Positions 57,427-64,000 of a stretch of DNA of 64,000 bases are shown here, piece by piece. The stretch comes from Sphingomonas yunnanensis. GTDB lineage: Bacteria; Pseudomonadota; Alphaproteobacteria; Sphingomonadales; Sphingomonadaceae. Position 1 is the stretch's first letter. Each line of letters begins with the position of its first letter. A program made the translations under genes and the position numbers. The notes below the pieces were generated by a model. It searched no databases, was not told where the DNA came from, and saw nothing but the letters and a program-made list of their open reading frames with translations. Location: assembly GCF_019898765.1 (NCBI RefSeq), contig NZ_JAIOKB010000003.1, positions 372,001 to 436,000 of the forward strand. Reading direction: 5' to 3'.

Positions 57427-59567
57427 CAAAACGCCCTCGCCGCGAGCGCGCGCGCGTCGCGCGCCTGGATCCAGCCGATCAGCGCGGCGCGCCAGCGCGC
57501 CAGCAGCCGCTCGAGCCGCCCCGGGTTGGTCACGATCTCGGCCTTGTAGAAGGACGGGCACAGCACCGCGGCATGCGCCACCTCGCCGCAATTGCCGCAG
57601 CCGACGCAGCTGTCGTCGATCGCGGTGACGGGATGGTGGCGCAGCGGGTCGGGGTTGGCCTTGACGCTCAGCGACGGGCAGCCCGACAGGCGGATACAGG
57701 CGTGATCCCCGGTGCAAGTGTCGGGATCGACCCCGAACCGCTCGCGCACCACGCGCTTTCCCTCGCGCGCCGCCTGCGCCAGCAGCGGCCGCACGCGGCG
57801 CTGCTTGTTGAGCATACACTCCGACTGGGCGACGATCACCTTCGGCCCCTTCTCGGGGGTCGTCAGCGCTTCCTTGAGCGTGTCGCGCATCCGCGCCACG
57901 TCGTAGGTGCGCGTCAGCGTGCGCGCCCAGCCGACGCCCATGCCGCGGAGCGCGCGCTCGATCGGGTTGTTGGTGCGCCGCGTCGCGCTCGCCGCGCGCG
58001 AGGAGAGGATGTCCTGCCCGCCGGTCGCGGCCGAATAACCGTTGTCGACCACGATCGTGACGGTGTCGTCCTGGTTGAAGACGGCGTTGCCGATCCCCGA
58101 GGTGAGGCCGTTGTGCCAGAAGCCGCCGTCCCCCATCATCGCCACCGCGCGCCGCGCTCCCGCGCCCTCGCTCGGCTTGAACGCCGAGGCGCCGGCGGTG
58201 CCCAGGCCATAGCCCATCGTCGTGTTGCCGATGTGGAACGGCGGCAGGATCGAGAAGAGGTGGCAGCCGATGTCGGCGGAGACGTGCAGCGCGCCGAGCT
58301 CGCGCTGGACGAGCTTCATCGCCGAGAAGATCGGCCGCTCGGGGCAGCCAGTGCAGAAGCCGGCGGGGCGGGGCGGCACCGTGCGCGCCAGCTCGGGCTC
58401 GGGGGGCGGCGGGGCGGGCGGGGCGGCGGCGACCCGCCCCGGCGCGTGCGCCGCGAGGAAGGCGAGCAGCGCGTCGCGCAGCACCTCGCCCGAATATTCG
58501 CCGGCGCGCGGCAGCAGGTCCTTGCCGACCAGGCGCGTCGACAGGTCGGCGCGGCGCAACAGGGTGTTGAGCTCGTGCTCGATGAATTCGGGCTGGCCTT
58601 CCTCGACGATCAGCACCGCGCGCTTGCCCGCGCAGAAGGCGGCGACCTCGTCGGGCAGCAGCGGGTAGGTGACGTTGAGGCAGTAGACGGGCACGCGCGC
58701 CGCGCCGTGCGCGTCCGACAGGCCGACCAGCTCGAGCGCGCGATTGAGCGTGTTGTAGAGCCCGCCCTGGACGATGATGCCGATCTCGTCCTGCGCCGGC
58801 CCGAACCATTCGTTGAGCCGCCGCTCGGCGATGAAGCGCTGCGCCGCGGGCCAGCGCCGCTCGATCTTCTCGCGCTCGTGCAGGAAGTTGGCGGGCGGCA
58901 GCACGATCCGGTCGACGTCGCGCACCGGGTTGGCCGCGGCCTCGCCGACGGTGAGCGGCGGCCGGCGATTGTCGCGCGCGACGAAGCTGCCGGTGACGTG
59001 GCAGGCGCGCACGCGCAGCTCGATCATCACCGGCGTGTTCGACGCCTCGGACAGCTCGAAGCCGGCCTCGACCATGTCGACGATGCTGGGCAGGTTGGGG
59101 CGCGGGTCGAGCAGCCACATCTGCGACTTCATGGCGAAGGCGTGGGTGCGCTCCTGCATGATCGACGAGCCCTCGCCGTAGTCCTCGCCGACGATGATAA
59201 GCGTGCCGCCCTTGACCCCGCCGCTGGCGATGTTCGACAGCGCGTCGGAGGCGACGTTGGTGCCCACCACCGACTTCCATGCGACCGCACCGCGCAGCGG
59301 ATAGTTGACCGAGGCGGCCAGCATCGCCGCGGCGGCGGCCTCGCTCGCGTTGGATTCAAAGTGTACGCCCAGCTCGCGCAGCAGCGGGTCGGCGTCGGCG
59401 AACACGTCCATGAGATGGCTGATCGGCGAGCCCTGGTAGCCGCCGACATAGGCGACCCCGGCCTGGAGCAGCGCCTTGGTGACCGCGAGGATCCCTTCGC
59501 CGGCGAAGGTCTCGCCGGCGCCGAGGCGGAGCTGCTCCACCTCTCGCTTGAAGGAGCGCTCCGCCAT
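57426..59567 (-). CDS. iorA: Indolepyruvate ferredoxin oxidoreductase alpha subunit
   Basis: 713-residue catalytic subunit containing the pyrimidine and thiamine-diphosphate domains. VGGYQGSPISHLMDVFADAD starts the first domain; MGDGGFWHNGLTSGIGNAVFNQDD is the thiamine diphosphate/Mg2+ motif. The C-terminal ferredoxin-like part has CVGCGNCGEV and the earlier CTGDHACIRLSGCPS cluster ligands. The intact Cys patterns suggest two iron-sulfur sites or one plus an atypical site. It follows the cyclase-family gene by 4 bp and overlaps iorB, so all three are coupled. In aerobic bacteria such enzymes use an unidentified acceptor. Confidence 0.88.
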   Translation of the reverse strand: MAERSFKREVEQLRLGAGETFAGEGILAVTKALLQAGVAYVGGYQGSPISHLMDVFADADPLLRELGVHFESNASEAAAAAMLAASVNYPLRGAVAWKSVVGTNVASDALSNIASGGVKGGTLIIVGEDYGEGSSIMQERTHAFAMKSQMWLLDPRPNLPSIVDMVEAGFELSEASNTPVMIELRVRACHVTGSFVARDNRRPPLTVGEAAANPVRDVDRIVLPPANFLHEREKIERRWPAAQRFIAERRLNEWFGPAQDEIGIIVQGGLYNTLNRALELVGLSDAHGAARVPVYCLNVTYPLLPDEVAAFCAGKRAVLIVEEGQPEFIEHELNTLLRRADLSTRLVGKDLLPRAGEYSGEVLRDALLAFLAAHAPGRVAAAPPAPPPPEPELARTVPPRPAGFCTGCPERPIFSAMKLVQRELGALHVSADIGCHLFSILPPFHIGNTTMGYGLGTAGASAFKPSEGAGARRAVAMMGDGGFWHNGLTSGIGNAVFNQDDTVTIVVDNGYSAATGGQDILSSRAASATRRTNNPIERALRGMGVGWARTLTRTYDVARMRDTLKEALTTPEKGPKVIVAQSECMLNKQRRVRPLLAQAAREGKRVVRERFGVDPDTCTGDHACIRLSGCPSLSVKANPDPLRHHPVTAIDDSCVGCGNCGEVAHAAVLCPSFYKAEIVTNPGRLERLLARWRAALIGWIQARDARALAARAF

Positions 59568-59571
59568 CGTC

Positions 59572-60351
59572 TCAGCCCGCCACCAGCGCGAGCACCCGCA
59601 GCGGGCTACCCGATCCGCCCGCGATCTTGAGCGGGGCGGCGATCACCACCGCGCCGGTCGGCGGCAGCTGATCGAGGTTGGCGAGGCATTGCAGCCCGTA
59701 GCGGCCGGCGCCGTGGAACAGCGTGTGCGCTGGATAGGCGGGATCGAGCAGGTGCGCTTGCCCGGCATCGGTACCGATCGTCTCAACGCCCAGGCCGTGC
59801 GCGTCGCGCTCCTCGATGAGGAAGCGCACTGCTTCCGCGGAGGGCCCGGGCGTGTGTGCGCCGTCGTCGCGGCGGTTGGTGTAGGCGTCGCTGTCGCGCG
59901 TCGACCAGTCGGTGCGCAGCAGTACCCAGCTGCGCGGAGGAATGCGGCCGTGCGTCGCCTCCCAGTCGGTGATGTCCGCGACGGTGAGGAGATAATCGGG
60001 GTCGGCCGCCGCGGCGGCGGAGACGTCGATCACCACCGCGGGCGCGACGAAGTCCTCGGGCGCGATCGTGTCGACCGTGTTGCGCGGCAGGTCCTTGCCG
60101 GTCACCCAGTGGACCGGCGCGTCGAAGTGCGTGCCGGTGTGCTCGCCCACCGTGAAGTTGTTCCAGTGCCAGGCGACGCCGCGATCGTCGTAGCGCGAGA
60201 TCTCCTGCCGGCTGAACGGTGCGGTCTGGCCGAACGGCTCGGGCAGGATCAGCACCGGCGTGTCCTCCGACAGCGGCTGGGTCAGGTCGATCGTGCGGAT
60301 CGAACCGCGCTGGAGCGCGGCGGCAAGGTCGGCGAGCACGGCGTGCGACAT
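59572..60351 (-). CDS. Cyclase family metal-dependent hydrolase (KynB formamidase or isatin hydrolase type)
   Basis: 259-residue hydrolase of the cyclase family (PF04199). The metal site is HTGTHFDAPVHW (ligands about His71, Asp77 and His81). Family members include bacterial kynurenine formamidase (KynB) and isatin hydrolase, both of which feed anthranilate routes. It is the first gene of the long minus-strand run, 4 bp from iorA, and divergent from the MarR pair. The position next to 2-aminobenzoyl-CoA and indolepyruvate enzymes supports an indole/tryptophan-related substrate. The exact one cannot be told by eye. Confidence 0.83.
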   Translation of the reverse strand: MSHAVLADLAAALQRGSIRTIDLTQPLSEDTPVLILPEPFGQTAPFSRQEISRYDDRGVAWHWNNFTVGEHTGTHFDAPVHWVTGKDLPRNTVDTIAPEDFVAPAVVIDVSAAAAADPDYLLTVADITDWEATHGRIPPRSWVLLRTDWSTRDSDAYTNRRDDGAHTPGPSAEAVRFLIEERDAHGLGVETIGTDAGQAHLLDPAYPAHTLFHGAGRYGLQCLANLDQLPPTGAVVIAAPLKIAGGSGSPLRVLALVAG

Positions 60352-60408
60352 GCGATCTTCTCCGAGGGTCTGGAAGACGACGTGACACGCAGCCTGTCAT
60401 GAGAAACG

Positions 60409-60418
60409 TGCATATGCA
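60409..60418. promoter_or_regulatory. TGCATATGCA palindrome between the divergent catabolic and marR genes
   Basis: A perfect 10-bp palindrome lies in the 135-bp gap between the cyclase-family gene and the first marR. It is flanked by an AT-rich patch (AATTAAATT at 60417-60425) that could hold a promoter. The place and symmetry suit autoregulation by a MarR dimer. This is a short site, so chance occurrence is possible. Confidence 0.4.
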
Positions 60419-60486
60419 ATTAAATTCGGATCGTGCGTTGCGGCGTGCGTTCGGCCCCGATAGAGCCCGCTCCTGGGAGGGCGCAC

Positions 60487-60954
60487 GTGGACGATCGACA
60501 GCTTGGCAATCCTGGCACCGCTGCCTTCCGGGTGGAGAAATATCCCTTCTACCTGCTCAACCGCTTGGTCTCGCGCTACAATGGCGTGATCGGCGAGCGT
60601 CTGCGCGCGATCGACCTCGATATTCCTTCATGGCGCGTCCTGATGATCCTGGGCGAGCGCGCGCCGCGCGGCGTGCGTGACATCGCGGACGCTGCCGTCA
60701 TCCCGCTCTCGACCATGACTCGCATCATCCAGCGCATGACCGGCGCCGGCCTGGTCGCGGTGAGCGACAGCGCCGACGACGCGCGGGTCACCGAGGTGTC
60801 GCTCAGCGCCGAGGGAGAGCGCCGCCTGGCGGCCGCGCGCGCTGCGAGCGCGCCGGTGTACGAGCAGGTGATCCGCGGCCTCAGCGAACGCGACTTCGAC
60901 CAGCTGCTCGACCTGCTCGGCCGCGTCCACGCCAATCTGGACGAGGTCGCGTGA
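60487..60954 (+). CDS. MarR family transcriptional regulator 1
   Basis: 155-residue winged-helix regulator. The recognition region is ISWRVLM-like in SWRVLMILGERAPRGVRDIAD, followed by LSTMTRIIQRMTGAGLVAVSDSADDARVTEVSLS (the wing). I chose the GTG at 60487, with GGGAGG six bases upstream. MarR proteins commonly repress divergent aromatic-catabolism genes and release DNA on binding an aromatic CoA thioester or acid. It is translationally coupled (GTGA) to a second MarR gene. Confidence 0.88.
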   Translation: MDDRQLGNPGTAAFRVEKYPFYLLNRLVSRYNGVIGERLRAIDLDIPSWRVLMILGERAPRGVRDIADAAVIPLSTMTRIIQRMTGAGLVAVSDSADDARVTEVSLSAEGERRLAAARAASAPVYEQVIRGLSERDFDQLLDLLGRVHANLDEVA

Positions 60955-61445
60955 GCGAACTGCGCGAGAAGCATGACGGCGCCTTCTCCGAGCAGATGGA
61001 CGTGCGCGTGTGGCTGCGGCTGCTGAGCTGCTCCACGGTCATGGAGAAGCGGCTTCGCCGCCGCCTCGTCGAGCACCACGCCACCACGCTGCCGCGCTTC
61101 GACGTCCTCGCCGCGCTCGACCGTCAGTCCGCGGGCATGACGATGAGCGAGCTGTCGCGCGCTTTGCTGGTCTCCAACGGCAACGTCACGGCACTGGTGC
61201 GGCAGCTCGAGCAGGACGGGATGGTGGCGAGCCGCGTGGCGAGCGGCGACGCGCGCTCCAGCATCGTCGCGCTGACCGAGGAGGGGCGCGCGCACTTCCG
61301 CACGCTGGCCGAGTCGCATCACCGCTGGGTTCAGGCGATGCTCGCGGGCGTGCCGCGCGACGAGTTGGCGACGCTCTATCGGCTGCTCGCGCTGGTGAAG
61401 AGCTCGATCGCCGCCGAGCGCGCGCCGGGGGAGGGGGATCGATGA
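60951..61445 (+). CDS. MarR family transcriptional regulator 2
   Basis: 164-residue winged-helix regulator, clearly different from MarR 1: LPRFDVLAALDRQSAGMTMSELSRALLVSNGNVTALVRQLEQDG covers the helix-turn-helix and VASGDARSSIVALTEEGR the wing. It has an added N-terminus (about 20 residues). The GTG start overlaps the MarR 1 stop and its own stop overlaps the thioesterase ATG by 4 bp. This set resembles the regulator seen in CoA-dependent aromatic degradation clusters, often sensing aryl-CoA. Two coupled MarR proteins may respond to different inducers. Confidence 0.88.
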   Translation: MSELREKHDGAFSEQMDVRVWLRLLSCSTVMEKRLRRRLVEHHATTLPRFDVLAALDRQSAGMTMSELSRALLVSNGNVTALVRQLEQDGMVASRVASGDARSSIVALTEEGRAHFRTLAESHHRWVQAMLAGVPRDELATLYRLLALVKSSIAAERAPGEGDR

Positions 61446-61828
61446 GCTTCGTGTCGCGACAGATCGTCCGGTTCGCGCACGTCGATGCCGCCGGCATCGT
61501 CTTCTATCCGCGCTATTTCGAGATGCTCAACGCGGCGGTCGAGGATTATTTCGCCGCGCTCGGCGCCAGCTTCGCGCAGATGCACGCGACGCGACGCCTC
61601 GGGGTGCCGACGGTGTCGCTCAGCGCCGAGTTCGTCGCCGTGAGCCGCCTCGGCGACGAGCTCGATCTCGCGCTGACGGTGCGGCGCGTCGGCAGCTCGT
61701 CCGCGACGATCGGGGTGGAGGTCAGCTGCGGCGGGGAGCAGCGCCTCCGCGGCGAGGTGGTGCTTGTCTGCATGGACCTCGACCGCGCGCGCGCCGTGCC
61801 CTGGCCCGAGGACATGCGCCCGCGCTGA
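61442..61828 (+). CDS. 4HBT-type acyl-CoA thioesterase
   Basis: 128-residue hot-dog fold thioesterase of the 4-hydroxybenzoyl-CoA/YbgC type. RFAHVDAAGIVFYPRYFEMLNAAVEDYF is the diagnostic region, with the catalytic aspartate in the HVDAAGIVF motif. The ATG at 61442 overlaps the MarR 2 stop. Its probable role is to recycle CoA by hydrolysing dead-end aromatic or short acyl-CoA thioesters. Confidence 0.9.
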   Translation: MSFVSRQIVRFAHVDAAGIVFYPRYFEMLNAAVEDYFAALGASFAQMHATRRLGVPTVSLSAEFVAVSRLGDELDLALTVRRVGSSSATIGVEVSCGGEQRLRGEVVLVCMDLDRARAVPWPEDMRPR

Positions 61829-61837
61829 GCGGGGGCG

Positions 61838-63367
61838 TCACAGCACGCCGTCCCAGAGCCGCCGCTCGGCGCCGGCGAGATCGTCGACGACGCGGGGCAG
61901 GGCGTCGAGCCGCATCGTCGCGCGCCGACGCAGGTCGTAGCTCGGCCAGTTCGCGGCGGGCGCGCCCCCGCGCAGGAAGCGCAGCCACATCGCGTGCATC
62001 GCCGCCGACAGCCGCTCCGCCGACGTCCCGACCGGGCCGTAGGCGGCCGAGGCGGGATCGTCGAGCCGGGCCCAGGTGAGCGGCAGCTCGGCGCCGTGAA
62101 TGGCGTAACCGCGGCGCGCCCCGGTCGTGAGCGGCAGGTCGAAGCGGTAGAGATGGGCGACGCCACCCGCGCGCGCCTGCGCCGCCGCCAGCCGGATCGT
62201 CGGTATGCCATATTCCTCCGCGCTCACCGCGGCGTAGCGGCGCGCGCGCGGGTCGGACACGAGCGCGGCGTAGCGCGCATAGACCGGCGCGAAGGTGGCG
62301 AGATCGAGGTTGGCGAGTTCGCCCGCACGCACCGCGTCCGCGCCAGGCTCCGGCGGTCCCCAGAACGCCACCTCGTCGCGGTTCCAGCCGAGCAGCAGCG
62401 GCACGCCGCGCGCCGCGCCGGCGGCGATCGCGGCGAGCGGCGCCTGCGGGAGCAGCGCGCCGCCGACCACCGCCCGGAAGGGATATTTGCGCGGGTACGC
62501 CGCCACCACGGCGGTCTGCGCGGCGAGCAGCGCGCGCGCAGGCAGGTCGCGCAGCGCGGCGGGGGCGACGCCGGCGGCGGCCGCGACGCGGCGCGTCAGC
62601 TCGGCGGCACGAGTGCGATCCGCGATCGTCTGACCGCCGCCGCTCTCGACGATTGCGCGGGCGAACAGGCCGCGTGCCGCGGGCGCGGCGAGCAGCGACA
62701 CGACGTCCTTCGCGCCTGCACTCTGCCCCGCCAGCGTCACGCGCGCGGGGTCACCGCCGAACGCCGCGATATTGTCGTGCACCCAGCGCAACGCCATGAT
62801 CTGGTCGCGCAGGCCGTTGTTGCCGCTGTCTGCGTAGGACCCGCCAAGCGCCTCCTCGAGGTCGAGGAAGCCCCAGCAGCCGGTGCGATAGGTGATCGTG
62901 ACGCAGACGACGCCGGCGCGCGCGAAGCCGCTGCCGTCGAACACCGGGAAGCGCGTCGAGCCGGTGACGTTGCCGCCGCCGTGCACCCAGACCTGGACGG
63001 GATGCGGCCCGGGCCGCTCGGGCGCCCAGACGTTGAGATAGAGGCAGTCCTCCGAGGTCGGCAGCGGCGCGCTCGGGTCCTCGGGCGGCGAACCGGGCTG
63101 GATCGGCGAGGGTGCATAGGCCAGCGCCGCGAGCGGCTCGCGCCAGCGCGCCGCCGGCTCGGGTGCGCGGAAGCGCAGTGCGTCGAGTGGCGGGCGGGCG
63201 AACGGGATGCCGAGGAAGCGCGCCACCGTGCCGTCGCTCGTGCCGCGGATCGGCCCGCATCGCGGCTCGCGCAGCACCGGCGCCGCCGCGCCCGCCGCAC
63301 CGCCGGGATAGGCGCCGAGCGCGACGAGGCCGGCACCGCCGCGCCGCAGCAGCTCGCGCCGGTTCAC
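61838..63367 (-). CDS. Type B carboxylesterase
   Basis: 509-residue exported esterase of the carboxylesterase/cholinesterase family. N-terminal NRRELLRRGGAGLVALG is a twin-arginine-like signal. Family motifs include GIPFARPPLDALRFRAPEPA, EDCLYLNVWAPE, VWVHGGGNVTGS (oxyanion hole) and the nucleophile elbow VTLAGQSAGAKDVVSLLAAP (serine about residue 215). The start is a GTG in a GTGA overlap with the symporter stop. It is coupled to the symporter gene, suggesting hydrolysis of an ester outside the cytosol followed by import. Confidence 0.88.
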   Translation of the reverse strand: MNRRELLRRGGAGLVALGAYPGGAAGAAAPVLREPRCGPIRGTSDGTVARFLGIPFARPPLDALRFRAPEPAARWREPLAALAYAPSPIQPGSPPEDPSAPLPTSEDCLYLNVWAPERPGPHPVQVWVHGGGNVTGSTRFPVFDGSGFARAGVVCVTITYRTGCWGFLDLEEALGGSYADSGNNGLRDQIMALRWVHDNIAAFGGDPARVTLAGQSAGAKDVVSLLAAPAARGLFARAIVESGGGQTIADRTRAAELTRRVAAAAGVAPAALRDLPARALLAAQTAVVAAYPRKYPFRAVVGGALLPQAPLAAIAAGAARGVPLLLGWNRDEVAFWGPPEPGADAVRAGELANLDLATFAPVYARYAALVSDPRARRYAAVSAEEYGIPTIRLAAAQARAGGVAHLYRFDLPLTTGARRGYAIHGAELPLTWARLDDPASAAYGPVGTSAERLSAAMHAMWLRFLRGGAPAANWPSYDLRRRATMRLDALPRVVDDLAGAERRLWDGVL

Positions 63368-64000
63368 GCGACCGCCAGCGGCGCGCGGCCGCGGCGCAGC
63401 GCGGCATCGACGATGAGCACCGTCGCGCCGTTGAGAAGCAGCGCGGCGAGCCCCAGATCGAAGCCACTCGCCGCCGCCCAGGCCGCCAACGGGCTGGGAA
63501 GCAGCATCGCGGCATAGCCCACCGCCAGTCCCGCGCCGAGCGCCACCGCCGGTACGCCCGGGCGCAGGAAGGCGAGATAGACGCCGGGTGCGAGCATGCC
63601 GATCGTGGCGTAAGCGGTCAGCCCGATCGTCACCAGCGACTGGCTCGGCCCAACCGAGAGCCAGGCCGCGAGCGCGGCGAAGGCGACCATCGCGGCGCGC
63701 GAGGCGAGCAGTTGCGCGCGCTCGTCGAGCGCGGGGCGCAGCGGCAAGACCACGTTGCGCGTGAAGATCGTCCCGATCGTCAGCAGCAGCACCGAACCCG
63801 GTACCAGCGCGAGCAGCGCCGCGGTGGCCCCGAACAGCCCGGTCACCCAGGCGGGATAGCGATCGGTGACAAGCTGCAGCAGCACCGCATTGGCGTCGCC
63901 GCCGGGCGGGCGTGTCCCCGCGACCAGCGCAGCCACGCCGAGCAGGATGATGAACAGGTATGACAGCGAGTAGAGCGGCTGGAAGATGGCGTTGCGGCGC
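63364..64000 (-). CDS. Sodium:solute symporter (SSF) family, C-terminal part; 5' end off the right edge
   Basis: The last 211 residues of a polytopic Na+-coupled transporter. About six membrane segments are visible, with NAIFQPLYSLSYLFIILLG and GATAALLALVPGSVLLLTIGTIFTRNVV, the latter a typical SSF helix. The stop codon overlaps the carboxylesterase GTG start, so the two are one operon. The N-terminus lies beyond base 64000. A substrate of carboxylate type is inferred from the esterase next to it. Confidence 0.82.
   Translation of the reverse strand, partial: RRNAIFQPLYSLSYLFIILLGVAALVAGTRPPGGDANAVLLQLVTDRYPAWVTGLFGATAALLALVPGSVLLLTIGTIFTRNVVLPLRPALDERAQLLASRAAMVAFAALAAWLSVGPSQSLVTIGLTAYATIGMLAPGVYLAFLRPGVPAVALGAGLAVGYAAMLLPSPLAAWAAASGFDLGLAALLLNGATVLIVDAALRRGRAPLAVA

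Noticed and set aside
55933-59280. Very long minus-strand reading frame (1115 codons) covering iorB and most of iorA
   Set aside because: Only the part from 57426 down is IorB; the rest is an arginine/alanine-rich out-of-frame translation of iorA.

Overview
The window is GC-rich chromosomal DNA from an alphaproteobacterium, most likely a Sphingomonas or close relative in the Sphingomonadales. The grounds are two TonB-dependent receptors with Sphingomonas-type plug and barrel motifs, a trimeric autotransporter, the RDD/SpoIIM/DUF58/MoxR/DUF4350/DUF4129 block, and amino-acid and aromatic catabolism clusters typical of that group. The genus call is inference from gene content and composition.

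Layout. 0-2.4 kb: a divergent pair for D-amino-acid use, N-acyl-D-amino-acid deacylase (cut by the left edge) and a D-serine-dehydratase-like PLP enzyme. 2.4-7.3 kb (minus): a di-heme cytochrome c, a long AI-2E-family permease, and two 23S rRNA modification enzymes (RlmJ, RluE). 7.3-17 kb (plus): a surface-adhesion block, with a 1500-residue trimeric autotransporter and a four-gene chaperone-usher pilus operon. 17-18.5 kb: an AraC regulator and a YdcZ-type transporter. 18.6-24.7 kb (minus): an overlapping six-gene MoxR membrane operon. 24.8-28 kb: a membrane protein, a family 2 glycosyltransferase and PhoA. 28-32.3 kb: a TonB receptor and a broken phoD. The phoD has a one-base frameshift and is then cut by an IS6-type element whose far side carries what looks like a LysR 3' end. 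32.5-36.5 kb: signalling genes, with a soluble chemoreceptor, an unknown helical protein and a CHASE3-GGDEF diguanylate cyclase. 36.5-37.6 kb: a gene-poor, AT-richer stretch with a decayed small gene.

37.6-64 kb is almost entirely catabolic. It starts with a TonB receptor, a Tat-exported TIM-barrel enzyme, an alpha/beta hydrolase, an NCS1 permease and an NTF2-like protein, with a divergent hydantoinase/oxoprolinase pair (HyuA, HyuB). Then comes a minus-strand run of ten genes from 60.35 kb down to 47.3 kb: cyclase-family hydrolase (KynB or isatin-hydrolase type), indolepyruvate oxidoreductase IorA-IorB, a fused flavin monooxygenase/Old-Yellow-Enzyme of the 2-aminobenzoyl-CoA monooxygenase/reductase type, SDR, enoyl-CoA hydratase, acyl-CoA dehydrogenase, RidA, glutaryl-CoA dehydrogenase and an M14 peptidase. 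Two MarR regulators and a 4HBT thioesterase are transcribed divergently. A type B carboxylesterase and a sodium:solute symporter (cut by the right edge) close the window.

I read the last block as a candidate aerobic CoA-dependent pathway for tryptophan-, indole- or anthranilate-type aromatics: uptake, hydrolysis of amide, lactam or ester precursors, arylpyruvate oxidation to aryl-acetyl-CoA, ring attack on 2-aminobenzoyl-CoA, imine removal by RidA, beta-oxidation and glutaryl-CoA disposal. Family assignments are strong. The substrate and the combination into one pathway are inferred. No CoA ligase, tryptophan dioxygenase, kynureninase or Rieske oxygenase lies in the window. I saw no tRNA, rRNA or CRISPR array.
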